The notes under the pieces: generated by a model
Seen by the model: only the letters and a program-made list of their open reading frames with translations
Told to the model about the DNA's origin: nothing
The model's database searches: none
From: Diplocarpon mali
Lineage: Eukaryota > Ascomycota > Leotiomycetes > Helotiales > Drepanopezizaceae
Direction: 5' to 3'
DNA: 64,000 nucleotides
Assembly (NCBI GenBank): GCA_024741835.1
Contig: JAENRP010000125.1
Location: 53,072 to 117,071 of the forward strand
Position numbers and translations under genes: made by a program
Shown: piece by piece, positions 22,516 through 35,167 of the stretch
Position numbering within the stretch: position 1 is the first letter of the stretch
Layout of the letters: each line of letters opens with the position of its first letter

Positions 22516-25167
22516 TAATAATATGGAAGGCCTTAACTTAAATCTAAATTCTCTAAGAGACCTGCTTAGAAACTCGAGGGTAGAAGCAAGCGAATTAGAA
22601 GCCACTTCGCTAGTCTTTAAGAAGGCAAATGGCGACTAGAGCTTAAGGGTAATAATTCCCTATAAAGGCCCTACTAAAGAAGAAACTATAGACGACTTTA
22701 AAGGAGTCTTTAGAGACGATTTCTATAAGGCGATCGGCAGATCTTTAGCTACTATTCTATATAAGAATAGAAATGGCTTAAGGGCTTTAAGATAGAGTCT
22801 TCAGTTATAAAGGCAAGCCTTAGTAAACTTTAGTAAAAGGCTAAAGGCACTGCTATTAAGATCTAAGAGGAGCTTTAACAGTTTTATAAAAAGCGATCTA
22901 ATAAGAGGAGTAGGCTTTAATAATATAATACCTTAAGTTATAATACTAGCTTAAAGACTTTAAGCTTAAGAGGTAGAGCTACTTAGACTCTTAAAGGAAC
23001 CTTTAGTAATAATAAAAATAGAAAAGGAGACCTATAGAGAAAAGCGTAAGAAGGAACTCCCTTTTCTTAGGTAAAAGAGGATAAGACGCTTAAGCGTTAA
23101 GCAATAGGAGACTTTAAAAGTATATACTACTACTTTAGAATATATACTCTTTTAAAGTAATATTAATTTACTTTACTCCTTATATACGCAAGAGTTTATA
23201 TTAACCTTTTAAGCGAATAAATAAATAAAGGAGGATAGGAAGGACTATTTGATAGTTTATATAGTTATTAAAGCTATAGTTAATAGTTAGGCAAAGGATA
23301 GAGCGCAGTCTCTTAACTACTTATAATACTAAGGCTCTTTACTAAAGCCTTTGAAAGGATAGCTAGACTTAGAGAAGTACCCTTTTAGTAAACGATTTAA
23401 AGAAGGAGGGCGCTAGGAGATTAAGAATCTAAAATCTTAAAATTGCTAGAGAATCGTATAAAGGGACTACTTAAAGCCTTTGCTAATACTATTAAAATGG
23501 GTTTTTACTTATAAGGTTAATAGCTTTAGTAAGCTTTTAAAGTGCCGATTATAATTAGTTATATAAAGGGATCTTTAAAATAAAGCTTTAATTTTCTTAA
23601 CTTATATAACTATACTTATAGCAAGGTCTTTTAAAGTACTAATAGCGCTTATTATATACTTTAATATAAAAGTAAAGTAGTTTAATATTATTAATATATT
23701 TATTAATGCTTTTAAAGACCTAAGGAGTGCTTTAATCATATGCTTCTTATTAAAGGGCTTTAAGTGCCCTAGTATAGTAGTAGAACTGGACTGCGCGCTT
23801 TATAAGCTAAAAGACTCTTTAGCGCTATAGTATAAGAACTTCGCAAGAACGCTTAAGGGCCTTTAACTTAAGCTATTAAGTAAGGAGCCTTATATTTTTA
23901 TAATAAAGGATCGTATAGTCTTTATAGCATTTTATATTAATAATATTTAAGTATTATATAAGGCCTTTAACTTAGATCAAGCGACTTATCTAATTAAAGA
24001 CTTAAAGAGGGCGTATAAGCTTATTATTATAAGAGATATCTCCTAGTTCTTTAAAGTAAGGATTATTTAAGATAAAAAGGTAAAGAGGATCTCCTTAATT
24101 TATAATACTTATATTAAGAAGATCGCTTAAAAGTTCGGAGCTAATATAAGAAGAGTACTTAATACTCTACTACTAAAGAAGGAGTTTATTAAGAACTTAG
24201 GGCAAGCTTCTTTAGAAAAGGTAAAGGAGTATTAAAAGAAAATAGGCTCTATTCTTTATATAGCGATTATAATACGTTTAGATATTGCGTTTGCAGCCTC
24301 TTAACTATCTTTCTTCTTAATTAATCCAAGCTCTAAGTACCTTTTAACTATAGACTAAACGCTTTAATACTTATATAGTACGCGCTTTTTAGGAATTGCT
24401 TATAGCTTTAAGGCTAAGGAATACTAATTGGTCGCATCTTTAAATACTTCTTTTAAAAATAATTAAAAGACCTGCAGATCCTCTTAAGGATATGTCTTCT
24501 TCTTATTTAAAGGACCAATTATTTAAAAAGTGAATCGTTAAGCGATTATCATACTCTCCTTTACTAAAGTAGAACTCTATAGTATAGTTTCTATTGCAAA
24601 GGAGATAATAGCTATAAAACGCCTCTTTAAAGAGATTCGCATAGACTTCCTCTTTAAATAGAATATATATTATAATAATCAATAGACAATTTAACTAATT
24701 ATTATAAAGAATAAGAAGATTAAGATAAGCCTTTAATATATTAAAATTAGCAATATATAGATCCGCTAAAAGTATTAGAAAGGAAGCTTTTAAATAATCT
24801 ACCTCCTTACTAAAGAAATGCACGCAGATAGGCTTATTAAGAACTTAGACCACTAGAAGTTTAAAAGCTTTATTTATTTATTAAACCTCTAAAGCTTTTA
24901 AACAATCGTTTAGCAATTTACACTTATTAGTAAGTAGTCACTTATTATTAAAAGACTTATACTTATAAGCTCTTACTCTTTTATAATTATATTCATTTAT
25001 TTTCTCTTATAAAGCGTACTATAGAAGCTTCTCCTTTTTTAAAAATATAGAATAGGTAATATTCCTAAGCTGCTATTATAAGGCGCAACCCTCTTTTAGA
25101 TTCTCTTAGCTAAGGCTAAGAGCTATAACGCTATAGCTATAAGCTTTATACAGATCTCCTTTTAAAA

Positions 25168-25560
25168 AAGGCCTAGAGGCACTCCCTTAGCTAAAGGCCT
25201 GCTAGCGAATATACTAGTAATAGCAGGGGCGAAGGCGGGAGGTGCGGTAAGGGCAATAGGGGCGAGGACGGCAAGGGCGGCAGCAATAGTAGGAGTAGTA
25301 AGGGTAAGGGCGGGAAAGATAAAGGGCGATACTATAGCAGCAGCTGCAATAGTAGTAGTAGATAGGATAAGAGCGGCGGCAGTAATAGCAAAGGCGAATG
25401 GGTTTAAGCTAAAGGGGCCGGGAGCGAATAGGAATAGTATGCTAGGAGTAAGGGAGGCAGTAGTACTACTACTCGCAAGAGTAGCAGGCCCTCCTAGCAC
25501 TAGGGTCTAATCGCTCCTATCTTTTAAAATTAGCCTAAAATTGAATAAGATTTAATAAAC
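25168..25560 (+). pseudogene. Copia-1c Ala-rich downstream frame (unknown function)
   Basis: After RNase H and about 250 bp of AT-rich DNA, a GC-rich segment is open on the plus strand. It encodes a conserved start (T-P-L-A-K-G-L-L-A-N-I-L), a variable Ala/Val/Ile-rich middle, and a conserved end (N-R-N-S-M-L then G-P-P-S-T-R-V, stop, S-L-L-S-F-K-I). The same frame is seen in Copia-1d (stop-free at 48710-49075, minus strand) and Copia-1e (about 59262-59620). No ATG is obvious. It could be a small third ORF or only a GC-rich trinucleotide-like stretch open by composition. The minus-strand open stretch at 25162-25500 is its shadow. Confidence 0.4.
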
Positions 25561-26372
25561 GTACTATAGAAGCTTTAAAGCATACCCTTTATTATATTAA
25601 GTAGTAGTACTACCTCCTCTTTAAAGGTACTGCAGGCGCAAGCCGATATAATAGCCTCTTAAAAGGTAAGGAAAGGGCCGCTAGCCTATTAGCAGCTATT
25701 ACTTAGTATAGTATAGTAGACGCAATACGCACTAAAGGTGCTATTAAAGCATTAATAATTAAGATTGCTAATACTCTTATATATAATATAGCATACGTAT
25801 GCATTATTATATTCTATTATAGGCTCTAGTATATAACGCGCAATAGGGGCAGGGCTCTTAGGCAGCGGTAGCGGCAGCGGCAGGGGCGGCAGGGATAGCA
25901 GCAGCGGCTCGTTGCCTAGTAGGCATTAAGACAACCGGGCCAGGGTTCTTACTTCCTAAAGAGCGCTAGCGACCTAGCGTAAAGTTAGTATAATATAGGG
26001 TATAAGGACTCTAAAGGTCTTACTTTATAAAAGCGGCTAAGGCTACGATAAGTAAGAGCTCCTTTTATATTTAAAAATTATTAGTATAAAGACGATATTT
26101 TTAAATAATAAAGGAGGGTTATTTTTAAAAGAAGGGAAGGAGAACCTTTATAATAGAAATACTTTATAAAAAGCCTAATAAAGTATTAGTATAGAATCGC
26201 GAAGATTCCTAAGAGCGCTTATTGCCTATAGTAACCCTTCTTATTTTAAAAGGAACGACCTTTAAAAGGGCGGTATATAAGATAGAGCCTCTTTTCTTTA
26301 TAATTGCTATTCTTTCTTTTATTTTATCTATATAGTTAAGCGATTCTAAGAGTATCGCCTAACTAAGAGGTA
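25561..26372 (+). other. Copia-1c 3' untranslated region with GGC/GGCAGC-rich block and polypurine tract
   Basis: No convincing frame. A GC-rich simple-sequence block (GGCAGCGGTAGCGGCAGCGG and neighbours) spans about 25850-25915. An AT-rich stretch follows (AAGGAGGGTTATTTTTAAAA near 26110). The tract AACTAAGAGGTA lies just before the LTR at 26361-26372. The same order occurs in Copia-1d and 1e. Confidence 0.65.
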
Positions 26373-26569
26373 TATTATATAAAATAGGCAGAGTCTTTAC
26401 TTATTCTAAAGACCCTTTATATAACTCTGCTAAGTTATAGACTCTCCCTTTTCTTTCCGAAGTCTCCTTACCATATATACACTAGATAATAATATAATCA
26501 ATCATCTTCTCCTACTTTTGCGAGCCTCCTAAGCGACCTAATAAAGGCCCTCCAGCCGACCGCACCACA
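26373..26569 (+). repeat. 3' LTR of Copia-1c
   Basis: 197 bp, from TATTATATAAAATAGGCAGAG to CCGACCGCACCACA, with the terminal CA preserved here. It is followed by TSD GAGGT at 26570-26574. Confidence 0.93.
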
Positions 26570-26574
26570 GAGGT

Positions 26575-28487
26575 CTACCCTAGAGTACTAAAAACCCTTG
26601 TCCGCAAGGAGCCTCTCTAAGATGATATTAGTAGTAAACTCCTTTATAATAGCAATATTACGCAGCATTATCCTTATAAGAGAGCCGTTATACTATAGAA
26701 GAGAGTCTACTATATATCTATTACCTCTCTTAATGATTAAGAGTCTTAAGGTACTTGCTTTAATATATTGCTATAAGTTGCTAAAAGGCTTAAAGGTGCC
26801 TGCGATAAGTAAATCCTTCGAATTAATAATATAAGTGACTATGCAATTATTAAGGAGCGTACTTAAGGAGAGCGGGTAGCGTTTTAGCTTAAAGAGGTAA
26901 TAAACGTTAAACGATTCTTTAAAAGCATTAAAGGCAAAGGGATCTATTATTATAAAGACTGGTAAGTTCTCCCTTTTGCTTAAACCATCCTTTCTAAAGG
27001 CTAAAGCCTTTCCTTTAAATTTGTCAATTGCTATTACTATAATATCATTCTCCTTAAGCTATGCTTAAAGACCTTTGAAATAATCTCTTACGTTTAATGC
27101 CTTTTGTATTCGTAAGACCTCCTTTCGTAAGGGGAGAGCCTTTATATTTTCCTTACGCCTATCTATAGCATATAATAGTTTCCGATAGTCCTAGGGCTTT
27201 TAGTAGTAATTAATAAAGCCTCTATAAGGGCACTTAGGCCTGATCTCCCTTCTAGAGCTTATAGAGCGATTTTAAGAGCTGCTTACTAGAGCCTGCAAAG
27301 GGGTTTCGGCATTTAAAAAAGACTCTTAAGTAGTAAAAACTGCTAGCCCTTTATTATCAATCGCTCTATTAGATTTAATACCTACTAAGGCGCGGCTTAG
27401 CTGCATTAGGTCGTACTTATATAGGATTCCTATTTACTTATTAATAATTATCCCTCCTTTAAGCGGGTTACTTAACTCGGATTGATCTTTATTAGAATTA
27501 AGTTTAAAAAGTCAATTACTCCTAGTCTCCCTTTAATCTTAAGAAAACTATATTATTCTATTAAGCGGTATGCCTCCTGCTACTCCTAGATCTACTACTA
27601 AGTATTAGTTCTCTTAGTCTTGCCTTAGTATAGTATATTGCAATACTAGAGCCTTATTTGAGACTGAATAGCCTTATTAAAAGGCGCAATATCACACTTT
27701 AAAATAGATACTAGGCCTTAGAGTAAGAGTTGCTAGTTTACTAAATTAGTATATAGGTTATTAGTAGTAGTCTTACTTATAGGAGTATCTCTATTAGGTA
27801 TTAAAAAGGAGAGCTTCTTAGCTTGGATTTATACTTAAGCTATTGCAGAAGCTAAAAGCGTTCTATCGACGGTCTTAAAGACTTATTCTAATAGTAGCTT
27901 ATAGTATTTATATTAGGTCTTCTAAGTCTCCTTACGTATAAGGTGCTCCTTTATTAGGATTTTATATTCGTCCTTAATATCTTTATAAGAGGCCTATAGA
28001 AGGAGAGCTTTTAATAGATCTCCTAAGGGAAAGCAGGCGTAAATCTATTCGGCTAGAGTAGCTGTATACTCTTTATATAACCTTGCGTATACTATGCAAA
28101 GGTTGGCTATTTCTAATTCCTTAAGCTCTTATATAAAGGGAGCTTAAGGCTTAGTCTCTATAATTGATTTGAATAGGAGTTTCAGATTGGCAAAAATGGT
28201 AATATTATAAAGCTTAGTGAAGAATATATATTTACTAAACTACTTTACTTAAGAGGCAGAGGTATTAAGGCGAGGCTTAGAAATGCTTAAAACATTAGAT
28301 ATATTAAATAGAGTCTAATAAGAAAGGTTAAATATATAAATAGAGTTTATAAGTAAGGTTCGATCGGAAAATAGAGATTTATTAATTGAAAATAAAGGTC
28401 TTTTAAATTGTTATAAATACTCGAAAAGTCGGTTAAGAGCTTAAAGGGCCCTTTAGCCGGTTGCATATAAAGAGAAAGCATATTAAA
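26575..28487 (-). pseudogene. Copia-1b protease-gag remnant and leader
   Basis: Minus-strand continuation of Copia-1b to the right of Copia-1c. Protease is at about 26600-26880 (the plus-strand open stretch 26598-26834 is its shadow). Gag is at about 26900-28200 and the leader runs to 28487. It is an inverted near-copy of the gag of Copia-1c about 7 kb away, so the two could pair as a long hairpin. It carries RIP-type stops throughout. Confidence 0.82.
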
Positions 28488-28507
28488 GTGCTTATAGGAC
28501 TTATAAC
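28488..28507 (-). other. Primer-binding site of Copia-1b
   Basis: The minus strand reads GTTATAAGTCCTATAAGCAC next to the 5' LTR. It is the same family site as in the other Copia-1 copies, with one extra transition. Confidence 0.62.
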
Positions 28508-28704
28508 TATAGTGCAGTCGGCTAAAGGGCCTTTATTAGGTCGCTTAAGAGGCTTGCAAAAGTAAAGGAAGATGATTAATTATATTATCATCTAGTATAT
28601 ATATGGTAAAGAGACTTCGGAAAGAAAAGGGAGAGTCTATGACTTAGCAGAGTCACGTGGAGGGTCTCCAGAATAAGTGGAGACTCCGCCCATTCTGCAC
28701 GACA
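28508..28704 (-). repeat. 5' LTR of Copia-1b
   Basis: 197-bp LTR in minus orientation, on the plus strand TATAGTGCAGTCGGC to CATTCTGCACGACA. It abuts Copia-4 coding sequence at 28705. Confidence 0.92.
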
Positions 28705-31700
28705 AAGGCAAAGAAGACTCTTAAAGGGAGCGTTAAAAGGTGCCTTTACCCTTAGGTCAAAAATCACTTCTAGAACCTAAAGGAGTATAATAGGCTGAAA
28801 TACGCCTTAACTAGCGCTAAGGAAGGGACGCTTTAAAACCTCCTTAGCTATAATAAGGTCAAATGAATATATGAAAACCTTACTTCCTTAAAATGGAAAG
28901 AGCTTTAAGCTAAGCTCTCTTATATTAAACACGCTCCTATAGATCAATTTAAAAAAAGAATATCTATCGAAGCTTTAAGGAGTAGCAAATCCAAGATTAT
29001 AACTGTCCTATTAGATCCAACTCTCTTTAAAGACTTTACCCTAGGAATATACTCTACCCTTAGAGCTCCTTACGCTCTTTTGAATATAACCCTACTCGAT
29101 AACTGCGCTGCGACGTACCTTATTAATTAAAAGGAGCTTTTAGTCCTTAGATTATTAAAAATCGCATATCCCTAGGATTATATAAAGGCAGGGAGCTTAA
29201 GTCTGCTAATAAGAGGGAGGGGTATACATCTGATAAAAGGGGTTCTTACCGATAGAAGAGACTTAGAGCTTAGGAACGTAGCGCTTATAGATAGGTTTAA
29301 TATTAATATTATTTCAAAGCCTCTTTTAAAGAATGCTAAGGTATAGTATATAGGCCTAGATGCAACGCTCTAAAGGGGTATAGTAGATAATAGTATAGTT
29401 ATAAAGTAGCTAAAGCGTAGGTCGAATATTATAATATTTAAATATAAGCCTATTAACTTTTATAATACTTCTAACTTACTATACTATACTTAACTAACCT
29501 GCTTAGCCTTCCCTACTTTATAATAGCGTTTGCAAAGCCAATATAAACCCCTAAAGAGCAGCGTATTCTTAAGAGCTAGGAACGATTTAGCAGATATTTA
29601 GCACCTTTAATCAGGCTATTTAAAAGCGGAGGCGCTTAAGAAGCTTATACTAAACGCAAGATGGGTAAAGATCAAAGGGAAGCTATAAATCAATTATAAA
29701 GTATACGCTTAGGCAAAAGCTAAGCAAAAGCCTTTTAAGAGAGAGTTAGATTTTAAGGCTTTAAGACCGTTCTTTAAGTGCTCTTAAGACCTATTTAACT
29801 ATAGTACGTCGAGCCTCTCCTTAGAAAGCTAGCTTCTTTTAATTAAGGATGAATTTAGTAGGAAGTTATTTGGATTTACTCTACTTTATAAGTCCCTAAT
29901 GCTAGTTTTAAAAGCTCTTTAATCTTTTGAAGTATAAGTAAAGTGCTATTACTACCTCTCCTTATATATTCTAAGGAGCAATAACGATACCTTAGTATTC
30001 CCTTTATAAGGAGTATCGAAATATAAAGAGTGGTGCGAAGCTGAAGGTATAGAAGTAGAAGTCATTCTATCCTTTACTTATAAACCAAATAGAACTTTTA
30101 AAAGAGCGGGAGTAGAGATTATTAAAAAGGCACTTACTATACTAATCTCTACTAACCTCTTAAAGCACCTATGGCTTAAAGCTGTACTAGCTGTAATATA
30201 CTTTTATAATATCGGCCTATTAAAGCGCAAAGGATAGAAGAGTCTAAATAAGGTGCTTTAGCTTTAATTTAAATAATACTTTAAGTAGTATAATCCGCAG
30301 ATTATTATAAAGCTTACTACTAATTTAAAACTAGAATAGAGGGGTATAAAAGCGTATAGAGCGCGCGCGTACCTATTAGCAAAGGAGAGGGAAGCTTTAA
30401 GGAGCAAGAGAGCTTTTAAAACTATGCTAAAAGGGCATATTAAATACTTAGTTGGTTACTGCGCTACTAATATATATAGGATCTAGGTGCTTGAGCTTTA
30501 AAAGGTTATAATCTCTTAAAATGTTGAGTTCGACGAGTCTAAATTCTACTTTAAAGAGTACGAAAAGGTAGCTAGCCACCTACTTTTAATTATTAAGGAG
30601 ATTATGCAAATGATTAAGGAGGAGGAGGAAGAAGCTTAGGACGCTAAGTTAATTGTTAAAAACGTAAAGGAAGCTTTGGATAAGCAGCCTGCGGATAACC
30701 TAATAGGGGGTAAGCCTATTAATCTTATACTAATAGAAGCTTTAAGCTTAGATCTATTAAAGGCTATCGTCCCCTATAAGGCTACTTATAGTATTTCTAC
30801 TTTAGCTATTTAAGAGCAGCTGCTTAATAGCAAAGGGTTAGACGCTTTAAGATAACTATTAATAGTTAGGAAGAGCATTAAGAGCGATATTATAAATGTC
30901 AGTTCTACTAAAGAGCGTAATACCAGGCCTTTAATTGCTATACAGATTAAGCAATCGCAAGGGCAGGAGTAGGCCCCTTAATTACTAGAAGCTCTACTAT
31001 AGGCAACTGGTAAAGAAGCACGCTAGCTCTTACTAGAAGCACCGATCGATCGGGAGCTATACTAGGATATAGAAGCTTTTAAGGGTAATATTAAAAGAGG
31101 GAGTTCTCTTAAACTAATAGAAGCTTAGCTTAAAGTACTTAATATAAGGGCCTTCCGAAAACGTAAGAAGCCTAATAAAGAGTAGGAAATAGTACTTATA
31201 CTACTCCGCAGGTCGAAAAGGAGAAGAGGAAGCGGGAATGCCATATACGCAACGTACGTTAAAGATCTCCTACTAGCCTTTAAAGAATTTAAAATATATT
31301 AATTAAAGTAGGTAAATAGCTTTATATCAACTTACTAGCTAAGTTAAGAGCCTGCGAGAACTGATAAAGAAGAGTATAAAGCAATATACTACATTATTAC
31401 TATAGTAACTTAATCTAAAAGCTTTAGAGGAGACTCTACCCTTTTAATTCCACTTTAAAATAAGCTTCCTAAAGCGCCAACTCATTAGAAGGAGCTTTTA
31501 AATCATCCTTTCGAAGAGCAATTTAAAGAGAGAGCCAGAACTGAGATTAGGAGCTTAGAAGCGCGCAATTGCTAAAGAGTGATTAATAGAAGCAAGGCTA
31601 CTATAAAGCCTATACTACTAAAGTAGGTCTTTAACTATAAGCTAAGCTCCTCTAAGGAGATTAGCCGCTTTAGGTCAAGAATAGTAGTAAGAGGAGATCT

Positions 31701-31907
31701 TTAGGAGGAAGCTTCTATTTTCTCTACCTATACTGCGACGCTCGCATTAAGATCTTTTAAGGTTATAATAGTAATAGCTGCTAAATTCGATATAGAGCTC
31801 TGATAGTTCGACATTATCAACGCTTTTATAAATGCTAAAAGAGACCCTCGGAGCGCGCCAGTTGTTTGCTTCTTGCCAGATGGTTGGAAGTAGAAAGACA
31901 AGGTAGT
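28705..31907 (+). pseudogene. Copia-4 polyprotein part 1: gag C-terminus, protease, integrase, RT start
   Basis: One frame (phase 1) carries the whole piece with scattered TAA/TAG. The protease-like box D-N-C-A-A-T-Y-L-I-N is at 29098-29127. Integrase is at about 29840-30540, with E-G-I-E-V-E-V near 30034 and the C-terminal G-H-I-K-Y-L-V-G-Y then N-I-Y-R-I at about 30430-30485. An acidic linker (E-E-E-E-E near 30620) follows. RT begins at about 31540; the F-D-I-I-N-A-F-I-N-A-K box starts at 31807. It is related to Copia-1 by the N-C-A-A-T protease box but is distinct in sequence. The Copia-3 insertion cuts it inside RT at 31907. Confidence 0.83.
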
Positions 31908-32030
31908 TGTTAGAAATATATAAGGTACGGAGATTACCGCACGGAACGGAGACTAAGGCTTAGTAAGCCTACTTTGTATATATACTACTTCAGCTCTCTA
32001 GAACTAGAATCTATACCTTCGATTCTGTTA
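31908..32030 (+). repeat. 5' LTR of Copia-3, with adjacent primer-binding site
   Basis: 123 bp, TGTTAGAAATAT to GATTCTGTTA. The next bases, TAGTAGCAATTCC (32031-32043), read as a RIP-altered TGGTAGCA... That is a conventional tRNA 3'-end primer-binding site, unlike the anticodon-arm site in Copia-1 and Copia-2. Confidence 0.88.
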
Positions 32031-32216
32031 TAGTAGCAATTCCTAGAATCGATTAACTCAATCAATCTCTTCAATTAGAAAGAACTCTCAAACCTGCTTC
32101 TTAGCAAAACACAACTATATATAATACCTCTTCATATACCCTTACATATATACACCTTCTTCTCCTTTTTACCCTTATTTTTTACCCCTTTTTTCAATAA
32201 CCCCAACTTAACAAAA

Positions 32217-35162
32217 ATGATTAAGAAGACTATTAAGAATAACGACGTTAAGATCAAGCTCAATTGGTCTAACTACTAGGAATGGGAGCCAGCTACTATT
32301 TAAAACTTAGCTATAAATGGCTGTCTTTAATAGGCTATCGGCCCTATTCTTTTAAAATCTGCCAAATCTAAAGGCAAATAGGAGAAGAAGAACTAAGAGG
32401 CTATAGCTACTATAGCTAAAGGCCTTACCCCTAGCCTTAATAGGAAGTATTGCAGCCAGATTATAGTCAACGACACTTACGCTCTTTAAAACGCTCTTAA
32501 AGAAGGAGAGAGCAAACTTATCGAGAACTCTAAGACTTATATAAACTTAATCAAATAGTTTAATAAAGCTAAGTATATTCCCTACTCTAAGTCGTTTAAT
32601 AACTATATTCTATAACTCGAGAGTATTCAAGCTCTCCTCTAAGGCTATAGCAACCCTCTTAACAATACCTAAATGAAAAAGCAGTTGCTTAATAGTCTTT
32701 TAATAGTTGGAATATGGAGTTTAATCATAATCAACTTTAAAACCTCTCTTATAACCTTACAAAAGACAATCGTCGCAATCCAAAAGTACGAAGTAATATA
32801 TAGATAAGAGCTAAAGGTGGCGCTTATAATTATATAAACAGCTGCGTTAATTGCTAAGGCCTACCTTATAGAAGGAGGAGGCCGTAGTAGAGGCAGAGAT
32901 AGAGGCAGAGGTAATAGAGGAAGAGGAGGAATATAATAAAGAGGAATACAGAAAGGAGACAGAGGAGGGAAGTGTTATAATTGCGGCAAATCTGGCTATT
33001 GGAAAGTATAGTACTAGTCGAAGAAGAGAGGAGGAGATAAAGCCAAAGCTTAGATAGCTATAGATAATATAACCTTATCTATCTACTCTTATTCTTTAAA
33101 ACGTAAAGTTACCTTAATAATAGAAGCTATTAAGACAGCTTTAAGCTTAGAGGCAGATCAGACTTCTTAAAAAGTAGACTCTGGCGCTATAAGACACTTC
33201 TCTAATGTATAGAATGATTTTATTAAAATTAGGAAGTGGAATAACTTAAAGCAAGTCAGAATAGCAAGCGGCGCGCTCTTAAAAGCAATTGGCTATAGAG
33301 ACTATATAATCAATAATAAACTAACATTATATAATATATAGTACGTTCTATCATTTGGCAATATTCGACTTATATCGGTCTCGAAGCTCGGCAACGATAA
33401 TATTACTATGATCTTTAGTAAAGAAGAGGCAAAAGGGTATTAAGGCGATAATATAGTATTTACTATACTATAGCTTAATAGATTATTTACTTTATCTCGA
33501 TCGCATACTACTATTGCAATTGAAGTAGATAAAAAGGCTATAAACCTTAGCCTTATATAACCTTTAGAACTAATTAATATAGAGACAATACTGCAAAACT
33601 TAAATAAAACGGATTCAAAGCTCCTTTATAAGAGACTAGGTCACCTTAACTATACTAAGCTAAAGAAGCTAGTCGACGATAACTATAGCTTAAATATAAA
33701 AGCTCGAATCGCTCTTAAAGGAGAGAGAAACTGCGAAAGCTGCTTAATAGGCAGAATGAAGGAGCAATTTAATAAGAAAATAGATATAAGAATAGATAAG
33801 ATCTATAGAAGACTCTACGCCGATATATTAGGAATACTACTGCTATCAATTAGGGGATATCGCTACTTCCTATTAGTAGTAGATAATGCTTATAGATGCT
33901 ATTAGATAAGGCTACTAAAGAATAAGAGCGCTAATAAAATATAGCTAAAAATCAAAGACCTAAAGAAGCAACTAGAGATAGAGAACTCTACTTTAGTAGT
34001 ATACTAAAGGTCTGATAATAGTATAGGAGAGTTTAGAGGCAGATTCTTACTATAGCTATTAGAAGGAGGTATGACCTTAGAACCTTTACCTGCTTATAAG
34101 CATAGTTTAAATGGCGTTATCAAACGTTAGATATACGAAATTACGAAAATAGCTCGCTTTTCTATATACGATACTAAGATGAATAGCTATATATAGTACT
34201 ACGCTATAGAATAGGCCTATAGGCTGAAGAATAGGAGGCCTACGAAGGCTCTACCTTTTGGAGAGCTAAAAGGCCTAACTCTATTAAAGGCGTACTCAAA
34301 ACGTATTGAAGATCTTTTAAAAATTAGAGTATTTAGGTCTAGAGCGTTCCTATTAAATAATAGAGGAAATGGCCTAGGTAAGTTCGAGTTAAGAACTATA
34401 ATAGGAGCTTGGATACTTGTAGGTATAATAAGCTTAAAGACGTATAAGCTATTAAATGTTGAGACTTTAAAAGAACTGATATCTACTAATATCAAATTTA
34501 ACGAATACTTAATATATAATGTAAGAGAAGTACAACTGTAGGAAAGACCTTAGAATAAGAGGCTAGCATATGGTGCTATAAGCTTAATAAGACCTATAAG
34601 GCCAGTAGATATTATTAAAAGACCTCTTATAAGAGCTATAGAAAGGCTAGTATATGAAACTAAGAGAGTATATGGTACTGAAAGACCTGTAACGTTAGAG
34701 TCGTTAGAAAATAGGCAAGCTGAAGTAAGAGGTACTATATTTCAAAGGGTGATAGAAAAAATCCTTAAAGCGTCTGATCAGCGCGTTTTAAAGCAAATAG
34801 AGACTCCTACCTTACGGTATAGTAGGAAGCTAAAGCCAAAACGAGTATTTGGCGAGATTAATACTTAAGAGAGTACATTGACCTCTATAGGAAATCAACT
34901 AAATATTCCTATAGAGGTAATATTAGTATATAATACGTTAAGTCAAAATCTAAAAGAATAAAGAGAAGCAATACTAAGTGAATTCGAAGCTATAAAATTA
35001 GTAAGAACCTTTAAAGTAATATTAGGTAAACCTCCTATTAAGAGAAAGCTGATAGAATCGAGATTAGTTCTGCGAAATAAGATCGTAAATGGAGTATTAG
35101 TAAGAAGGAAGGCTCGAATCGTACTAAAAGGCTATAAGTAATAGTATGAGGTAGATTACTTC
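32217..35162 (+). pseudogene. Copia-3 gag-pol part 1: gag, protease, integrase, RT start
   Basis: Starts at a preserved ATG (32217, M-I-K-K-T-I-K-N). Gag ends with Arg/Gly-rich sequence and a zinc knuckle C-Y-N-C-G-K-S-G-Y-W-K-V at 32973-33014, where the His is now Tyr. The protease box D-S-G-A is intact at 33177-33188. GAG-pre-integrase has R-L-G-H-L-N near 33630 and C-E-S-C at 33732-33743. The integrase core follows (L-Y-A-D-I-L-G near 33815, then Y-R-Y-F-L-L-V-V-D-N). RT begins near 35080 and is cut by Gypsy-2 after E-V-D-Y-F-N-T. Stops are mostly TAG/TAA at Trp/Gln sites. The minus-strand stretch 34217-34495 is a shadow. Confidence 0.87.
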
Positions 35163-35167
35163 AATAC

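Larger units (their letters stand above)
18931..24910 (+). pseudogene. Copia-1c gag-pol polyprotein, RIP-inactivated and split by the TRIM
   Basis: Gag runs about 18931-20150, with a Cys/His patch C-P-Y-K-G-F-T-N-Y near 19950. Protease N-N-C-I-A-T-Y-I-I-N is at 20331-20360. Integrase is at about 20560-21850. Its E-G-I-D-L-K-L-T-P-T-Y box starts at 21289, and the equivalent of the catalytic Glu is Lys in R-S-A-K-R. The C-terminal G-Y/S-Y-L-I-x-Y-I-T-F-N-I-Y-R-I box follows. The TRIM cuts the integrase-RT linker at 22018. RT is at about 23380-24340, with YVDD changed to Y-I-N-N at 23933-23944. RNase H is at about 24400-24870 and ends L-L-T-K-E-M-H-A-D-R-L-I-K-N-L. Stops at Gln/Trp codons are numerous. 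Minus-strand open stretches at 21881-22605 are shadows. Confidence 0.85.
18477..26569 (+). mobile_element. Copia-1c, complete element with TSD GAGGT, carrying a TRIM insertion
   Basis: Best reference copy of the family: 8093 bp with 197-bp LTRs at both ends and direct duplications GAGGT at 18472-18476 and 26570-26574. It inserted into Copia-1b in the opposite orientation. It is longer than Copia-1e (7565 bp), mainly because of the 498-bp TRIM at 22018-22515. Its order is LTR, primer-binding site, leader, gag, protease, integrase, RT, RNase H, Ala-rich 3' frame, GC-rich segment, polypurine tract, LTR. Confidence 0.93.
17434..28704 (-). mobile_element. Copia-1b, minus strand, split by Copia-1c; 3' part outside window
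   Basis: Second minus-strand copy of Copia-1. Its visible parts are 17434-18476 (integrase region) and 26570-28704 (protease, gag, leader and 5' LTR). Copia-1c sits between them with TSD GAGGT. The left end stops at the Gypsy-1 LTR, so integrase C-terminus, RT, RNase H and 3' LTR are expected left of the window. It is inserted in Copia-4: pol sequence of that element begins at 28705, and AAGGC (28705-28709) is the expected TSD. Confidence 0.88.

Noticed and set aside
25162..25500. Minus-strand 112-residue Ala/Pro/Thr-rich open frame
   Set aside because: It is antisense to the Ala-rich Copia-1 frame that recurs on the sense strand in three copies. A GC-rich, CTA/TTA-poor stretch is open by composition on both strands.
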